DNA of 64,000 bases. Source: Ferroplasma acidiphilum. Its GTDB lineage: Archaea > Thermoplasmatota > Thermoplasmata > Thermoplasmatales > Thermoplasmataceae. The stretch lies in the NCBI RefSeq assembly GCF_002078355.1, contig NZ_CP015363.1:1302001-1366000 (forward strand), written 5' to 3'. The notes below the pieces were generated by a model, which saw nothing but the letters and a program-made list of their open reading frames with translations, had not been told where the DNA came from and made no database searches. Position numbers and translations under genes: made by a program. Positions 7,308 to 15,105 of the stretch are shown piece by piece; positions within the stretch are counted from its first letter, which is position 1; the number at the start of each line of letters is the position of its first letter.

Positions 7308-7898
7308 TCAGGAAACTTTTTTGAATTTAAGTGAGATAAACTCTCCAGAAGTATTTATTTCACGCTCATACCCATCGAAGTTCAATGATTCTGCGTATTT
7401 TTTTGAAATAGAATGTTTTCCGTGCAGTGACATGGAAGATTTGTAATACTCCTGCATAAATTCTATTATTAAAAATGTTCCATTATCGGCTAATTTTGAA
7501 AGTATGTACTTGATATTGCTATCTCTATCCTGCCAGTGGTGGAATGACAGTGTTGTATATATAAGGTCAAATTTATTGTCAAATGGAATATCCCTGCTGC
7601 TTCCGGGCTTGCATGATGCCTTTATGCCGGCTTTTTCAAAATTCTTCTGCTCCGCCTTTACCATATTTAATGATGGGTCTATGGCAAAAAACTCTGCATG
7701 GGGAAATTTTTGTGATACCATTAATGACAGTTTACCCGGGCCTGCACCGATATCCAGTATAGACGACGGTTCCATATCCTTCATTTCATCCAGGGCAAAG
7801 CTATATAATTTTTTTAAAAGCCTCCAGGCAACACGATTGTAAAACGACGTTGTGAAAAATCCGAACTTTTCTTCACCTTCCAGATAATAATCTTTCAT
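7308..7898 (-). CDS. Class I SAM-dependent methyltransferase
   Basis: A 196-residue protein with the Rossmann methyltransferase core: motif I SILDIGAGPGKLSL (SAM-binding glycine loop, about residues 45-58), acidic end of strand 2 EFFAIDPS, and motif IV-like FDLIYTTLSFHHW. The substrate is not predictable; similarity in style is to UbiE/methyltransf_11 enzymes. It is convergent with the UbiD gene, with no spacer between stops. A shared quinone pathway is tempting but unsupported. Confidence 0.88.
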   Translation of the reverse strand: MKDYYLEGEEKFGFFTTSFYNRVAWRLLKKLYSFALDEMKDMEPSSILDIGAGPGKLSLMVSQKFPHAEFFAIDPSLNMVKAEQKNFEKAGIKASCKPGSSRDIPFDNKFDLIYTTLSFHHWQDRDSNIKYILSKLADNGTFLIIEFMQEYYKSSMSLHGKHSISKKYAESLNFDGYEREINTSGEFISLKFKKVS

Positions 7899-7984
7899 GT
7901 TATGGTATTGTGAACAGGAATTATAAATTTTCTTATTAGTGTTAATATATTATTATATATATTTTCTGAATAATTGTGGTTTTG

Positions 7985-8185
7985 TTATTTTGGTGTGCCA
8001 TCGATTTCTACGTATTTGCATTTATCGCACAGCCACCCTACTGCCCTATAGGATACTGCACCTTCCACTATATCCTGAACGTATAACCGTTCCATAGGAT
8101 AGTTTTCCTGTGTGCTGGACCTTCTTATCAATCCCTTTTTAACCTGTATATGAGCCTCGGAGGGGCAGAACTTTACATCAGCCAT
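7985..8185 (-). CDS. Small Cys-containing hypothetical protein
   Basis: A 66-residue protein, MADVKFCPSEAHIQVKKG at its start and WLCDKCKYVEIDG near its end. One Cys near the N-terminus and a CxxC near the C-terminus suggest a metal or zinc-ribbon-like site, though only three cysteines are present (a His could complete it). An AT-rich TATA-like stretch lies directly upstream. Function unknown. Confidence 0.6.
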   Translation of the reverse strand: MADVKFCPSEAHIQVKKGLIRRSSTQENYPMERLYVQDIVEGAVSYRAVGWLCDKCKYVEIDGTPK

Positions 8186-8376
8186 ATATATTCAATTATA
8201 TATATTTGTATATTATATAAATTATTCCACGAAGCTTTAATTCACTGCTAGCAATTCCAGGTATCTAAGCAGGGCATAGTGATAATATTAGAATGATTTG
8301 ATGCTTTGTTTCAAAAAATTTGCAGATGAAATTGGATAAGAGTGGTAAATAAGAGATACTCCAGCAAAATTAAATT

Positions 8377-8901
8377 ATGGATAGGCAATATACACAGGTG
8401 GATGCAATTATAATGGCTGGTGGGAAAGGCAGCAGGATGGGCACAGCGGAAAAAATGCTCCTGAAAGTAAATGGAGAGAAAGTTATTGATGCTATTATTA
8501 AAATCCTGCAAAATCTAAATTTTAACATAAGCCTTTGCATAAGTGAAAACACCAGATTTCTTGATGGGTATCATTCTTTAAGAACAATAATGGGGCAGGG
8601 CGATTATGCGCTTGACCTCAATTATGCCATAAAAACGTGCTCGTTGCCTGTATTAATTGTTCCGTCTGATGTTATAATCAAGCCTGATATGATACACGAT
8701 TTCGTTACAAGCGCATCTTCCCTGGACACTGCAATTGCAACACTAATTGTTAATAATAAATTATCCGGAATTTCCATGTTTTTTAAAAAACCGGAAACAG
8801 GAAATCTCCCATATAAAAATATAGAGATATTAAGGGATGATTTTTTTAACCTTAATTGTCCTGATGACTACAAAAAAGCGTTACATAGATTTGAAAAATA
8901 G
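8377..8901 (+). CDS. cobY: Adenosylcobinamide-phosphate guanylyltransferase (CobY-type NTP transferase)
   Basis: A 174-residue nucleotidyltransferase with the signature AGGKGSRMGTAEKMLLKVNG (nucleotide-binding loop, residues about 14-34) and PSDVII as the metal-binding Asp region. Size and motif fit archaeal CobY, which adds GMP to adenosylcobinamide phosphate late in cobamide synthesis and salvage; bacterial CobU is unrelated. MobA-type molybdopterin guanylyltransferase is the main alternative. No other cobalamin gene is adjacent. Confidence 0.75.
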   Translation: MDRQYTQVDAIIMAGGKGSRMGTAEKMLLKVNGEKVIDAIIKILQNLNFNISLCISENTRFLDGYHSLRTIMGQGDYALDLNYAIKTCSLPVLIVPSDVIIKPDMIHDFVTSASSLDTAIATLIVNNKLSGISMFFKKPETGNLPYKNIEILRDDFFNLNCPDDYKKALHRFEK

Positions 8902-8929
8902 CAAAATTTTTTTAACATGTACACATTCG

Positions 8930-9241
8930 AGTATTACTGGACTAGACCGGGGAGCTAGGCACTCCCTGTGACCCGTGCCGAAATGCGGGGGCGACTGTCT
9001 GGTGAGGGCAACCAGGCCTTTGGCAGTCTTCATGAAATCGTAGAGTCTCTGTCCTTTTGGATCGGGGGTTTGCATATGCAACTTCAAAGGATGATGCATA
9101 TACAATCTGTCGGGAAAACCCCGCCAGGCCCGGAAGGGAACACCGGTATTCCGAACCATCGATGCTGAGAGGGTGCGGGGAGGAGAGGAAGTGGAGGACG
9201 CTACCAAAACACCTGGTCTGAACCAGATGTGTCCAGTATTA
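8930..9241 (+). ncRNA. Signal recognition particle 7S RNA
   Basis: A long structured GC-rich RNA in an AT-rich genome. It contains the helix 8 core GCCAGGCCCGGAAGGGAACA (around 9123-9142) typical of SRP RNA, a long helix 5, and pairing ends (TACTGGAC at 8935-8942 with GTCCAGTA at 9231-9238). An A/T-rich TATA-like stretch (about 8905-8915) sits some 25 nt upstream. It binds SRP19 and SRP54 and targets ribosomes to the membrane. The ends are approximate. ORFs read through it are spurious. Confidence 0.95.
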
Positions 9242-9250
9242 TGGTTATTT

Positions 9251-10384
9251 ATGTATAAAATTATTCAGGACCCTGTAAATGGACCGGTAAAGATTGAGGG
9301 GCTCTTTAGCGAAATTGTGGATTCCCGCTACTTCCAGAGACTAAGATATATAAAACAACTTGGACTCTGCAACCTCGTATTCCCTGGCGCAAACCATACA
9401 CGGTTTGAACACTCCGTCGGTGCAATGTTTATGGCCCATGAGCTTTCAGAGAGCCTTGGAGTGAAAGATGAGATACCGGCAATTGCAGCCCTACTGCACG
9501 ATATAGGCCACATGCCGTTTAGCCATGGGTTGGAAAATGAATTTTACGGGCTTTACGGAAAAGTGCATGAGGATATGACAAAGGATGTTATTCTGGGAAA
9601 GGGGCCATACGGTGATAGCACCATTCCTGATATTCTTGAAAAATATGGATATAATCCCTGGGAAATAGCGGAAGTGGCAACAGGTTCTTCTAAAAAATAT
9701 CCTTTGTTTTCAACAATGGTTAGCGGGCCAATAGATGTGGATGAGATAGATTACCTCAGGAGGGATGCTTTATTCTGCGGGGTAACAATGGGACAGATCG
9801 ATTATAAAAGGCTTTTCAATACATTAATTGTGGAAGGAACAGACCTGGTTGGAGTGGAAAAATCAATTCCGACGATAGAATCCATAATAATAACCAGGAT
9901 ATTGATGTTCAATACAGTTTATTTCCACAAAACCTGTAGAATTGCACAGAAAATGCTTGGATATGCATATCTTGAAAATAATGAAAAGAACAGTGATGAC
10001 ATGAAAATGACAGATTACCAGTTCATTAATAAACTGGAAAAGGGAAATTCTTCGGAACTGGTTAGAAGCATAATGAATCGCAATCTGTTCAAGGTTGCTT
10101 ACAGGGGAGCCTACACAGAGGGAGCTGAGAAAAATATAAACTCACTGCTGCAGGATTTCCAGGAACATGAATATATTGTTGATATCATTCCGCCACTGTA
10201 TTTTGCGGGCAGCAGCAGGATAAAAAATTATGCGAAAGTGTATTACAGGGGCAAAATGGAAAACATAAACAATGTGTCATCAATGGCAATGGCATTGTCA
10301 GGTGAGATGGAGAATAAGCAACTGATAGTGTCCGCTTCAGAAAAGTCATATGATAAAATAAGGAAATTATTAAAATGCATATGA
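9251..10384 (+). CDS. HD-domain phosphohydrolase (SAMHD1/dGTPase-like)
   Basis: A 377-residue protein. HD motifs: RFEHSVGA (first His), LLHDIGHMPFSHGLE (HD pair), and DVDEIDYLRRD (final Asp). N-terminal DPVNGPVKI and SRYFQRLRYIKQLG are typical of the COG1078 family, metal-dependent phosphohydrolases related to SAMHD1 and bacterial dNTP triphosphohydrolases. The ATG at 9251 is chosen because longer in-frame starts lie inside the SRP RNA. The gene begins only about 10 nt after the RNA ends, so it may be read from the SRP RNA promoter. Confidence 0.88.
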   Translation: MYKIIQDPVNGPVKIEGLFSEIVDSRYFQRLRYIKQLGLCNLVFPGANHTRFEHSVGAMFMAHELSESLGVKDEIPAIAALLHDIGHMPFSHGLENEFYGLYGKVHEDMTKDVILGKGPYGDSTIPDILEKYGYNPWEIAEVATGSSKKYPLFSTMVSGPIDVDEIDYLRRDALFCGVTMGQIDYKRLFNTLIVEGTDLVGVEKSIPTIESIIITRILMFNTVYFHKTCRIAQKMLGYAYLENNEKNSDDMKMTDYQFINKLEKGNSSELVRSIMNRNLFKVAYRGAYTEGAEKNINSLLQDFQEHEYIVDIIPPLYFAGSSRIKNYAKVYYRGKMENINNVSSMAMALSGEMENKQLIVSASEKSYDKIRKLLKCI

Positions 10385-10570
10385 TTTCCACAAAAAATTA
10401 CATTTTCAGGCCTTTTAGAATATTTATGCTTAATGTTTTATGAAATATGGCTCTTATAACCGTGTCATAGGTTTTCTTCAGGCATGAAGAGCGCAGCCAG
10501 TCTAAATGCAATCTTTATAGCTTTAAAAAAACACCGGAAAATTAATTCCATGCAACAACTCTTATAATTA

Positions 10571-10655
10571 TGCAGAGGACGGGATTTGAACCCGCGAACT
10601 CCTTCGAGACTAGACCCTTAATCTAGCGCCTTTGTCCTAACTCGGTAACCTCTGC
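10571..10655 (-). tRNA. tRNA-Leu (anticodon reads AAG)
   Basis: An 85-nt class II tRNA: acceptor GCAGAGG/CCTCTGC, long variable arm, T-arm GCGGG TTCAAAT CCCGT, discriminator A. The anticodon stem CTAGA/TCTAG encloses the 7-nt loop TTAAGGG, giving anticodon AAG with G37. Archaeal Leu tRNAs for CUU/CUC normally have GAG (loop TTGAGGG), so this looks like G34 changed to A34. Position 10 is also A, opposite C25, where G10-C25 is usual. Reading the loop one base off would give TAA, but the 5-bp stem argues against that. Confidence 0.9.
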
Positions 10656-10920
10656 CCTTGGGTATTATTTTTAGATATATTAACTTTAATCAAATTTTCA
10701 TTAAAAAGCCGATACCATTTATATCCGGATTGGGTTTCTATGTACACACTGTCATGAATAATAGTACGTTTCACAATTAATATGTATGTGCCACTACCAT
10801 ATAATTTTGTAATTAACAACTTTATGAATTAGTCAATATATACTGTATTCAGATTTATTCCAATTATACAGGCACAGCGGGAATAAATTTAAACAATTTA
10901 GGTTGAAAATGTAGTTTAAA

Positions 10921-11136
10921 CTACTTTCTCATTATACGGTATAACACAGCCAGTGCCACGCTAATTGTCAATATCCACCGATTTATAGTAAGAATTGATA
11001 CATATTTGCCAGCGTCTCCCATATAAATCAAATAAAAATATACAAAGAGGGATATAAATCCATAAATAAGTAGAACATAATAAATAATTCTAATGCTTAA
11101 CGGTAAATTTTTAAATGGTTCTAAATGTCTATTCAT
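10921..11136 (-). CDS. Small membrane protein, putative immunity partner of 11147-11878
   Basis: A 71-residue protein with two to three hydrophobic segments and a basic C-terminus (YRIMRK). It starts 10 nt after the stop of the precursor-like gene, behind an AAGGTAA ribosome-binding-like motif. It is homologous to 2882-3118 over the first 20-25 residues and diverges afterwards, parallel to divergence of the two precursors. The ATG at 11136 is used; the longer upstream frame runs back into the precursor gene. Immunity function is inferred from position and size. Confidence 0.6.
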   Translation of the reverse strand: MNRHLEPFKNLPLSIRIIYYVLLIYGFISLFVYFYLIYMGDAGKYVSILTINRWILTISVALAVLYRIMRK

Positions 11137-11146
11137 ATTATTTACC

Positions 11147-11878
11147 TTAATAACCGTACGGGACGGGATTACAACCAACTTCTGGATGGGCAAAAATATT
11201 TGTCCCCATCCAAGCTCCATTACCGCATTTATGTGCAAGGTCGGATAATCCTATAGCTCCTAACCCCATAATTATTGATGCGACAGTAGGTATTGCGGCT
11301 ATTGCAGCACCTATCCCACTGAATCCAGTAATAAGTGCGATTATAGATGATACAGCATTTCCCGCATTTAATGCTGTCACTATTTCGCAAAGTTCGGAGT
11401 GTGAAAAGCTTATCGCCCAGCCATCCCATCCTACACTGAACTTCGCATCTCCTGGTGAATAGGTAGCAGCTATACTTGCCTCAGTATGATTGGTCATATT
11501 GCTGGTATTTACTGCACCCGTTGTATTGTTTTCATTAACATTGTGGGAATAAAATGAGAAATTTCCATCGTTAAATGCTATGATATTAACTCTTCCTGCC
11601 TGAATATTGTTCTGATAAATAACCCACGATGATAATGAACCGTTTATGAAAGTTGAGATCATAAACCCATCGCGTAATTTTACTGTGTTTATTGTTATAT
11701 TTGGATGATTTAAAAGCAAATATGGAGTAGCCTGATTATTCAATTGATATGCTTTACCCTGCTGTGGTATTGCTATACTGCTTTGAGCTGTATGCATATT
11801 ATCTGCCGCAGGAATAAATGCGAGCATTACAAATATTGCTGCCATTAATACACCTATTATTACCTTCTTTTTATTCAC
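11147..11878 (-). CDS. Secreted bacteriocin-like precursor protein (copy 2)
   Basis: A 243-residue paralogue of 3128-3859 with the same layout: signal peptide (1-25), conserved polar pre-region up to SPGDAKFS (141-148), then a hydrophobic Gly/Ala/Ile-rich C-terminal domain ending KCGNG, then GCNPVPYGY, with Cys218 and Cys236. It has an extra Cys164 in the variable domain and lacks Cys44 of copy 1. The domain diverged much more than the pre-region, as in polymorphic toxins or bacteriocins. The preceding promoter block is conserved with copy 1. Processing after the conserved region is plausible but the site is not identified. Confidence 0.6.
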   Translation of the reverse strand: MNKKKVIIGVLMAAIFVMLAFIPAADNMHTAQSSIAIPQQGKAYQLNNQATPYLLLNHPNITINTVKLRDGFMISTFINGSLSSWVIYQNNIQAGRVNIIAFNDGNFSFYSHNVNENNTTGAVNTSNMTNHTEASIAATYSPGDAKFSVGWDGWAISFSHSELCEIVTALNAGNAVSSIIALITGFSGIGAAIAAIPTVASIIMGLGAIGLSDLAHKCGNGAWMGTNIFAHPEVGCNPVPYGY

Positions 11879-11896
11879 AATGATATTAATACATGA

Positions 11897-11912
11897 ATAT
11901 ATATATATATTA
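11897..11912 (-). promoter_or_regulatory. Shared TATA-like promoter of precursor copy 2
   Basis: An alternating AT run about 20-33 nt before the ATG at 11878, in a block conserved with the region upstream of copy 1 (ATTAATACATGAATAT here, ATTAACACATGAATAT there). Confidence 0.5.
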
Positions 11913-12194
11913 CGATGATAGTATTAGTAAATAATTTATTAATAAATTAAATTTATATATTACTTATTTGAAATTAATGAAAAAACATTGAAATAGTTAT
12001 CTAAAAATATAATATTGACCCTATTTTAATATAAATTCTTTAATTATTTAAAATGTATTGCATAATTCACTTTGCCAGAATTTCAATTCAATGTAAATCT
12101 TCTGTAAAGTGAAATACAGAGGATTAATTAGCTTTTATTACACCGGCATACCAATACCTTATAGTTTATTAAACACAAAACAATTATATTAACA
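11913..12194. other. Intergenic AT-rich region between divergent genes
   Basis: No ORF or RNA recognised. It holds the distal promoter block of precursor copy 2 and presumably the promoter of the helicase-nuclease gene at 12195. Confidence 0.5.
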
Positions 12195-14867
12195 ATGATC
12201 AATAGAGATACTTTAGTAATATCTAATCCAGGAACGGGGAAAACAACCATGATTTCCAATGAAGTTATTAATCTGATTAAAGAAGGGGTAAAACCGGAAA
12301 AAATACTCTGCATCACATTTACAAACAACGCAGTAAGTGAACTCCAGAAAAATATTGACAAATTGCTGATTGCCAATAAAATTAAGAATGTAACTGCATA
12401 TGATGTTAACATTTACACATTCCATGCACTGGCATTCCAGGAACTTTTCCAATCAAAGGCGGAGAAAAATATAGTATCATATAATATTGCAAGGTACCTT
12501 ATATATAAGAAGCTCAGAGACCTTGAGGCGTTCAATTATGGCAGGGACTATGTTATTGAAGATATTGTCCCTAAACTGGAAAATGCAATCAGATACATAA
12601 AAAGCTTCGGAATCATGCCGGTAGACATAGCAAAAAACAGAGACATGATAATGGAATCACTGAGAAGAAAGTATAACTCCGGAATTGTGAGAAATATTGG
12701 CCTTGAAGAGGAAGAGTACCTGTTTGATTATTTTTACCAGGCATTTAATTATTATGAGGAAAATAAAGAAAACCCGGATTTCAACGATTTATTGTTTCAA
12801 TTCCAGAAACTGGAAGATAAGAAAACATATGAATATGTTTTTGTAGATGAATTGCAGGATGTTAACGATATAGAATCCAGAATTGCAATGTCTACAGGAA
12901 ATGTGAAATTTCTGGTGGGCGATAGGAAACAGTCCATATTTGGATTTCAGGGGGGCGCATTATCAGTATTTAACTCATTGATTGGAAACAGCGGGATAGA
13001 GAAGAAAGACCTGAAGATTAACTACAGAAGCACTGAAACCATACTGGCTTACTCGAAACAATACTATTTAAAATTCGAAAATGATGTGCCGGAACTTGAA
13101 AATTTCAGAGGCACAAAAGAAAAAGGGAATAAGGTAAAAATTGTTGAAGTAGATTCTCCAGAAGACTCCACCCTGGAAATTATAAATAGCATTCCAGAGT
13201 CCAGTGGCAATATAGGAATCATAGCAAGGACAAATTCACAGATAGATACCATATCTTCACTTCTTGATAGGTATAATATTGATTATTCAAGCGATTCAAA
13301 TGTACACACAATAAATCAGGCAAAAAAAGATATAACCGCATTTTTAAAAGGCATTCTGTATGATCGCCCGGATGATATAATTAATGCCATGGTAACACCA
13401 TTTTCTGGCATATCGCTGAAGGAGGCTTTCAAAATTGCTGAATCACTCAGAAGTGAAGAAAATACAATTGATTTATTTGACAGTTCAAACCCATTTTTCT
13501 CATTGAGGAATAAAGAACTGTCCAGGGAAAATATAATGGACCTCTTCGAAAGCAGAATATTTCCTATTGCATCGTCCATAAGCAGGGAGTATTTCCTTAC
13601 GGCTGCTACAGTAAAATCTTCCATCGGTGAATTTTTTGATGCGGAACGTGATTATACACGGAAAAATTTCTTCGATTTCCTGGATTTATCGTATTCTGAA
13701 AATTCCAGCAAATCTGGCAATTCACGTATAATTCTTACCACAGTGCACAAGGCTAAAGGGCGAGAATTTGACAATGTAATATATCTGCCAAAAAAGCCGA
13801 GAAAATCAGATACATATATAGATATTATTGTATCTTCCATAATTGAGGAAATAAAACAGATCAACGTTGATGACGAACTTAAAAATGAGAGCGTCAGAAT
13901 AGACTTTGTGGCTTTTACAAGGGCAAAAGAGGAGCTCTGGGTGTGTACAAATCGCAGGGAAGCGCCGAATTACCTTATACCAGAATATTCTGAAATGGTT
14001 GCCTATGAGAATATTCCTGAGAAACAGGAGATTACTGTACCTGGAAAATACAATGAAGCATATTTGCAGTTCGTATCAGGTGATTATAATGGCGCTAAGG
14101 AGACCCTTTCCAGCAAGGAAAACTGGTTAAAGAATATAATCTACGAATTTTTCCAGAATAAGAATGTCCTTTCATTTTCGCTTATAAGCATTGACAACCC
14201 GTTTTTCATGCTAAAGAACAATATATTGAAGCTCAATGAAAAAACAGATGCATTGTATTACGGATTAAATGCCCATGAAATGGCGGAATCGCTTTATAAA
14301 AATGAAATAAAAAATGAACTTCTTGGCAGTGGGGATAAACAGATACTCTCAAATATAGAATCTGTTGTAAACCAGATAAAATCAGGTTTTAATATGGAAC
14401 AGATTGAGGCAGAAGTTTCGGCAATAGCCAGGATAAACCAGATGTTTGAGGAGTTTTCTGGTGAACCGGATAAAATTATGTTTTTCGGCAAAATTGATGC
14501 TGTTTTCAGTGACGGGAAAAAATATGTTATCCTGGATTACAAAACGGATAAAACCACGGACAGGGCTTCACACCACAGGGTACAGTTGTTAGCGTATAAA
14601 ATCCTCTATTCTATAAAAAATAATATCAGCCCTGAAAATATAGATACTGCCATAGGGTATATTAGCATGAGAGGAAAAATAAACACACATGAAAATACAT
14701 CAGGCCTAATTTATAAACAACCGGACAAGTATTCTGAAACTTCACTGAAAAAATATATATCAAGATTCCTTGAGTATAAAAGCAATCCAGATAAATTTAT
14801 TGAGGACTATCTTAAGCAGCCCAGTGAAGATACATTATATGAAAGGTTAGCAGAACTTCTAAAATAA
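12195..14867 (+). CDS. UvrD/RecB-type superfamily 1 helicase with C-terminal PD-(D/E)XK nuclease
   Basis: An 890-residue protein. N-terminal SF1A helicase: Walker A NPGTGKTTM (about residues 11-19), Walker B FVDELQDV, motif III-like VGDRKQSIFGFQGG, motif V TVHKAKGREFDNVI and motif VI VAFTRAKEELWV. C-terminal RecB-family nuclease: the GLNAHEMAE histidine, GKIDAVF, then DYKTDK and QLLAY. The layout matches AddA/RecB-like helicase-nucleases for end resection, or anti-phage helicase-nucleases. No AddB-like partner or Fe-S cysteine set is visible. It converges on the type III restriction genes, so a defence role is possible but a repair role is equally likely. Confidence 0.88.
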   Translation: MINRDTLVISNPGTGKTTMISNEVINLIKEGVKPEKILCITFTNNAVSELQKNIDKLLIANKIKNVTAYDVNIYTFHALAFQELFQSKAEKNIVSYNIARYLIYKKLRDLEAFNYGRDYVIEDIVPKLENAIRYIKSFGIMPVDIAKNRDMIMESLRRKYNSGIVRNIGLEEEEYLFDYFYQAFNYYEENKENPDFNDLLFQFQKLEDKKTYEYVFVDELQDVNDIESRIAMSTGNVKFLVGDRKQSIFGFQGGALSVFNSLIGNSGIEKKDLKINYRSTETILAYSKQYYLKFENDVPELENFRGTKEKGNKVKIVEVDSPEDSTLEIINSIPESSGNIGIIARTNSQIDTISSLLDRYNIDYSSDSNVHTINQAKKDITAFLKGILYDRPDDIINAMVTPFSGISLKEAFKIAESLRSEENTIDLFDSSNPFFSLRNKELSRENIMDLFESRIFPIASSISREYFLTAATVKSSIGEFFDAERDYTRKNFFDFLDLSYSENSSKSGNSRIILTTVHKAKGREFDNVIYLPKKPRKSDTYIDIIVSSIIEEIKQINVDDELKNESVRIDFVAFTRAKEELWVCTNRREAPNYLIPEYSEMVAYENIPEKQEITVPGKYNEAYLQFVSGDYNGAKETLSSKENWLKNIIYEFFQNKNVLSFSLISIDNPFFMLKNNILKLNEKTDALYYGLNAHEMAESLYKNEIKNELLGSGDKQILSNIESVVNQIKSGFNMEQIEAEVSAIARINQMFEEFSGEPDKIMFFGKIDAVFSDGKKYVILDYKTDKTTDRASHHRVQLLAYKILYSIKNNISPENIDTAIGYISMRGKINTHENTSGLIYKQPDKYSETSLKKYISRFLEYKSNPDKFIEDYLKQPSEDTLYERLAELLK

Positions 14868-15105
14868 TTGTTATTTTTATCTATTCATGATGTGCATAGA
14901 TTTTAGGGCTATTTCTCCACTATTTTTATGCTGCCTGTATTTAAATAAATATTGTATGCAATAAGAAATTTTGATAGTGTAAGTAATTGTCTGTAAATTA
15001 TAAATGGCTTTGCCTACGGTAACATTCTAAATGTAAAGGGAATACTATTAATAAAAAATACTGAATGTTCCGATTTTAGTTTTAATATCAATTATCCCTA
15101 TTAGC

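Noticed and set aside
8968-9168. 66-residue ORF and opposite ORF at 8881-9207
   Set aside because: They lie within the SRP RNA; their protein-like GC content comes from the structured RNA.
10637-10819. 60-residue minus-strand ORF upstream of tRNA-Leu
   Set aside because: It overlaps the tRNA gene and has no recognisable features; possible but unsupported.
12195-14867. Reading the helicase-nuclease as a definite defence gene
   Set aside because: Its architecture is equally that of a repair AddA/RecB-like enzyme; adjacency to a restriction system alone is not sufficient.
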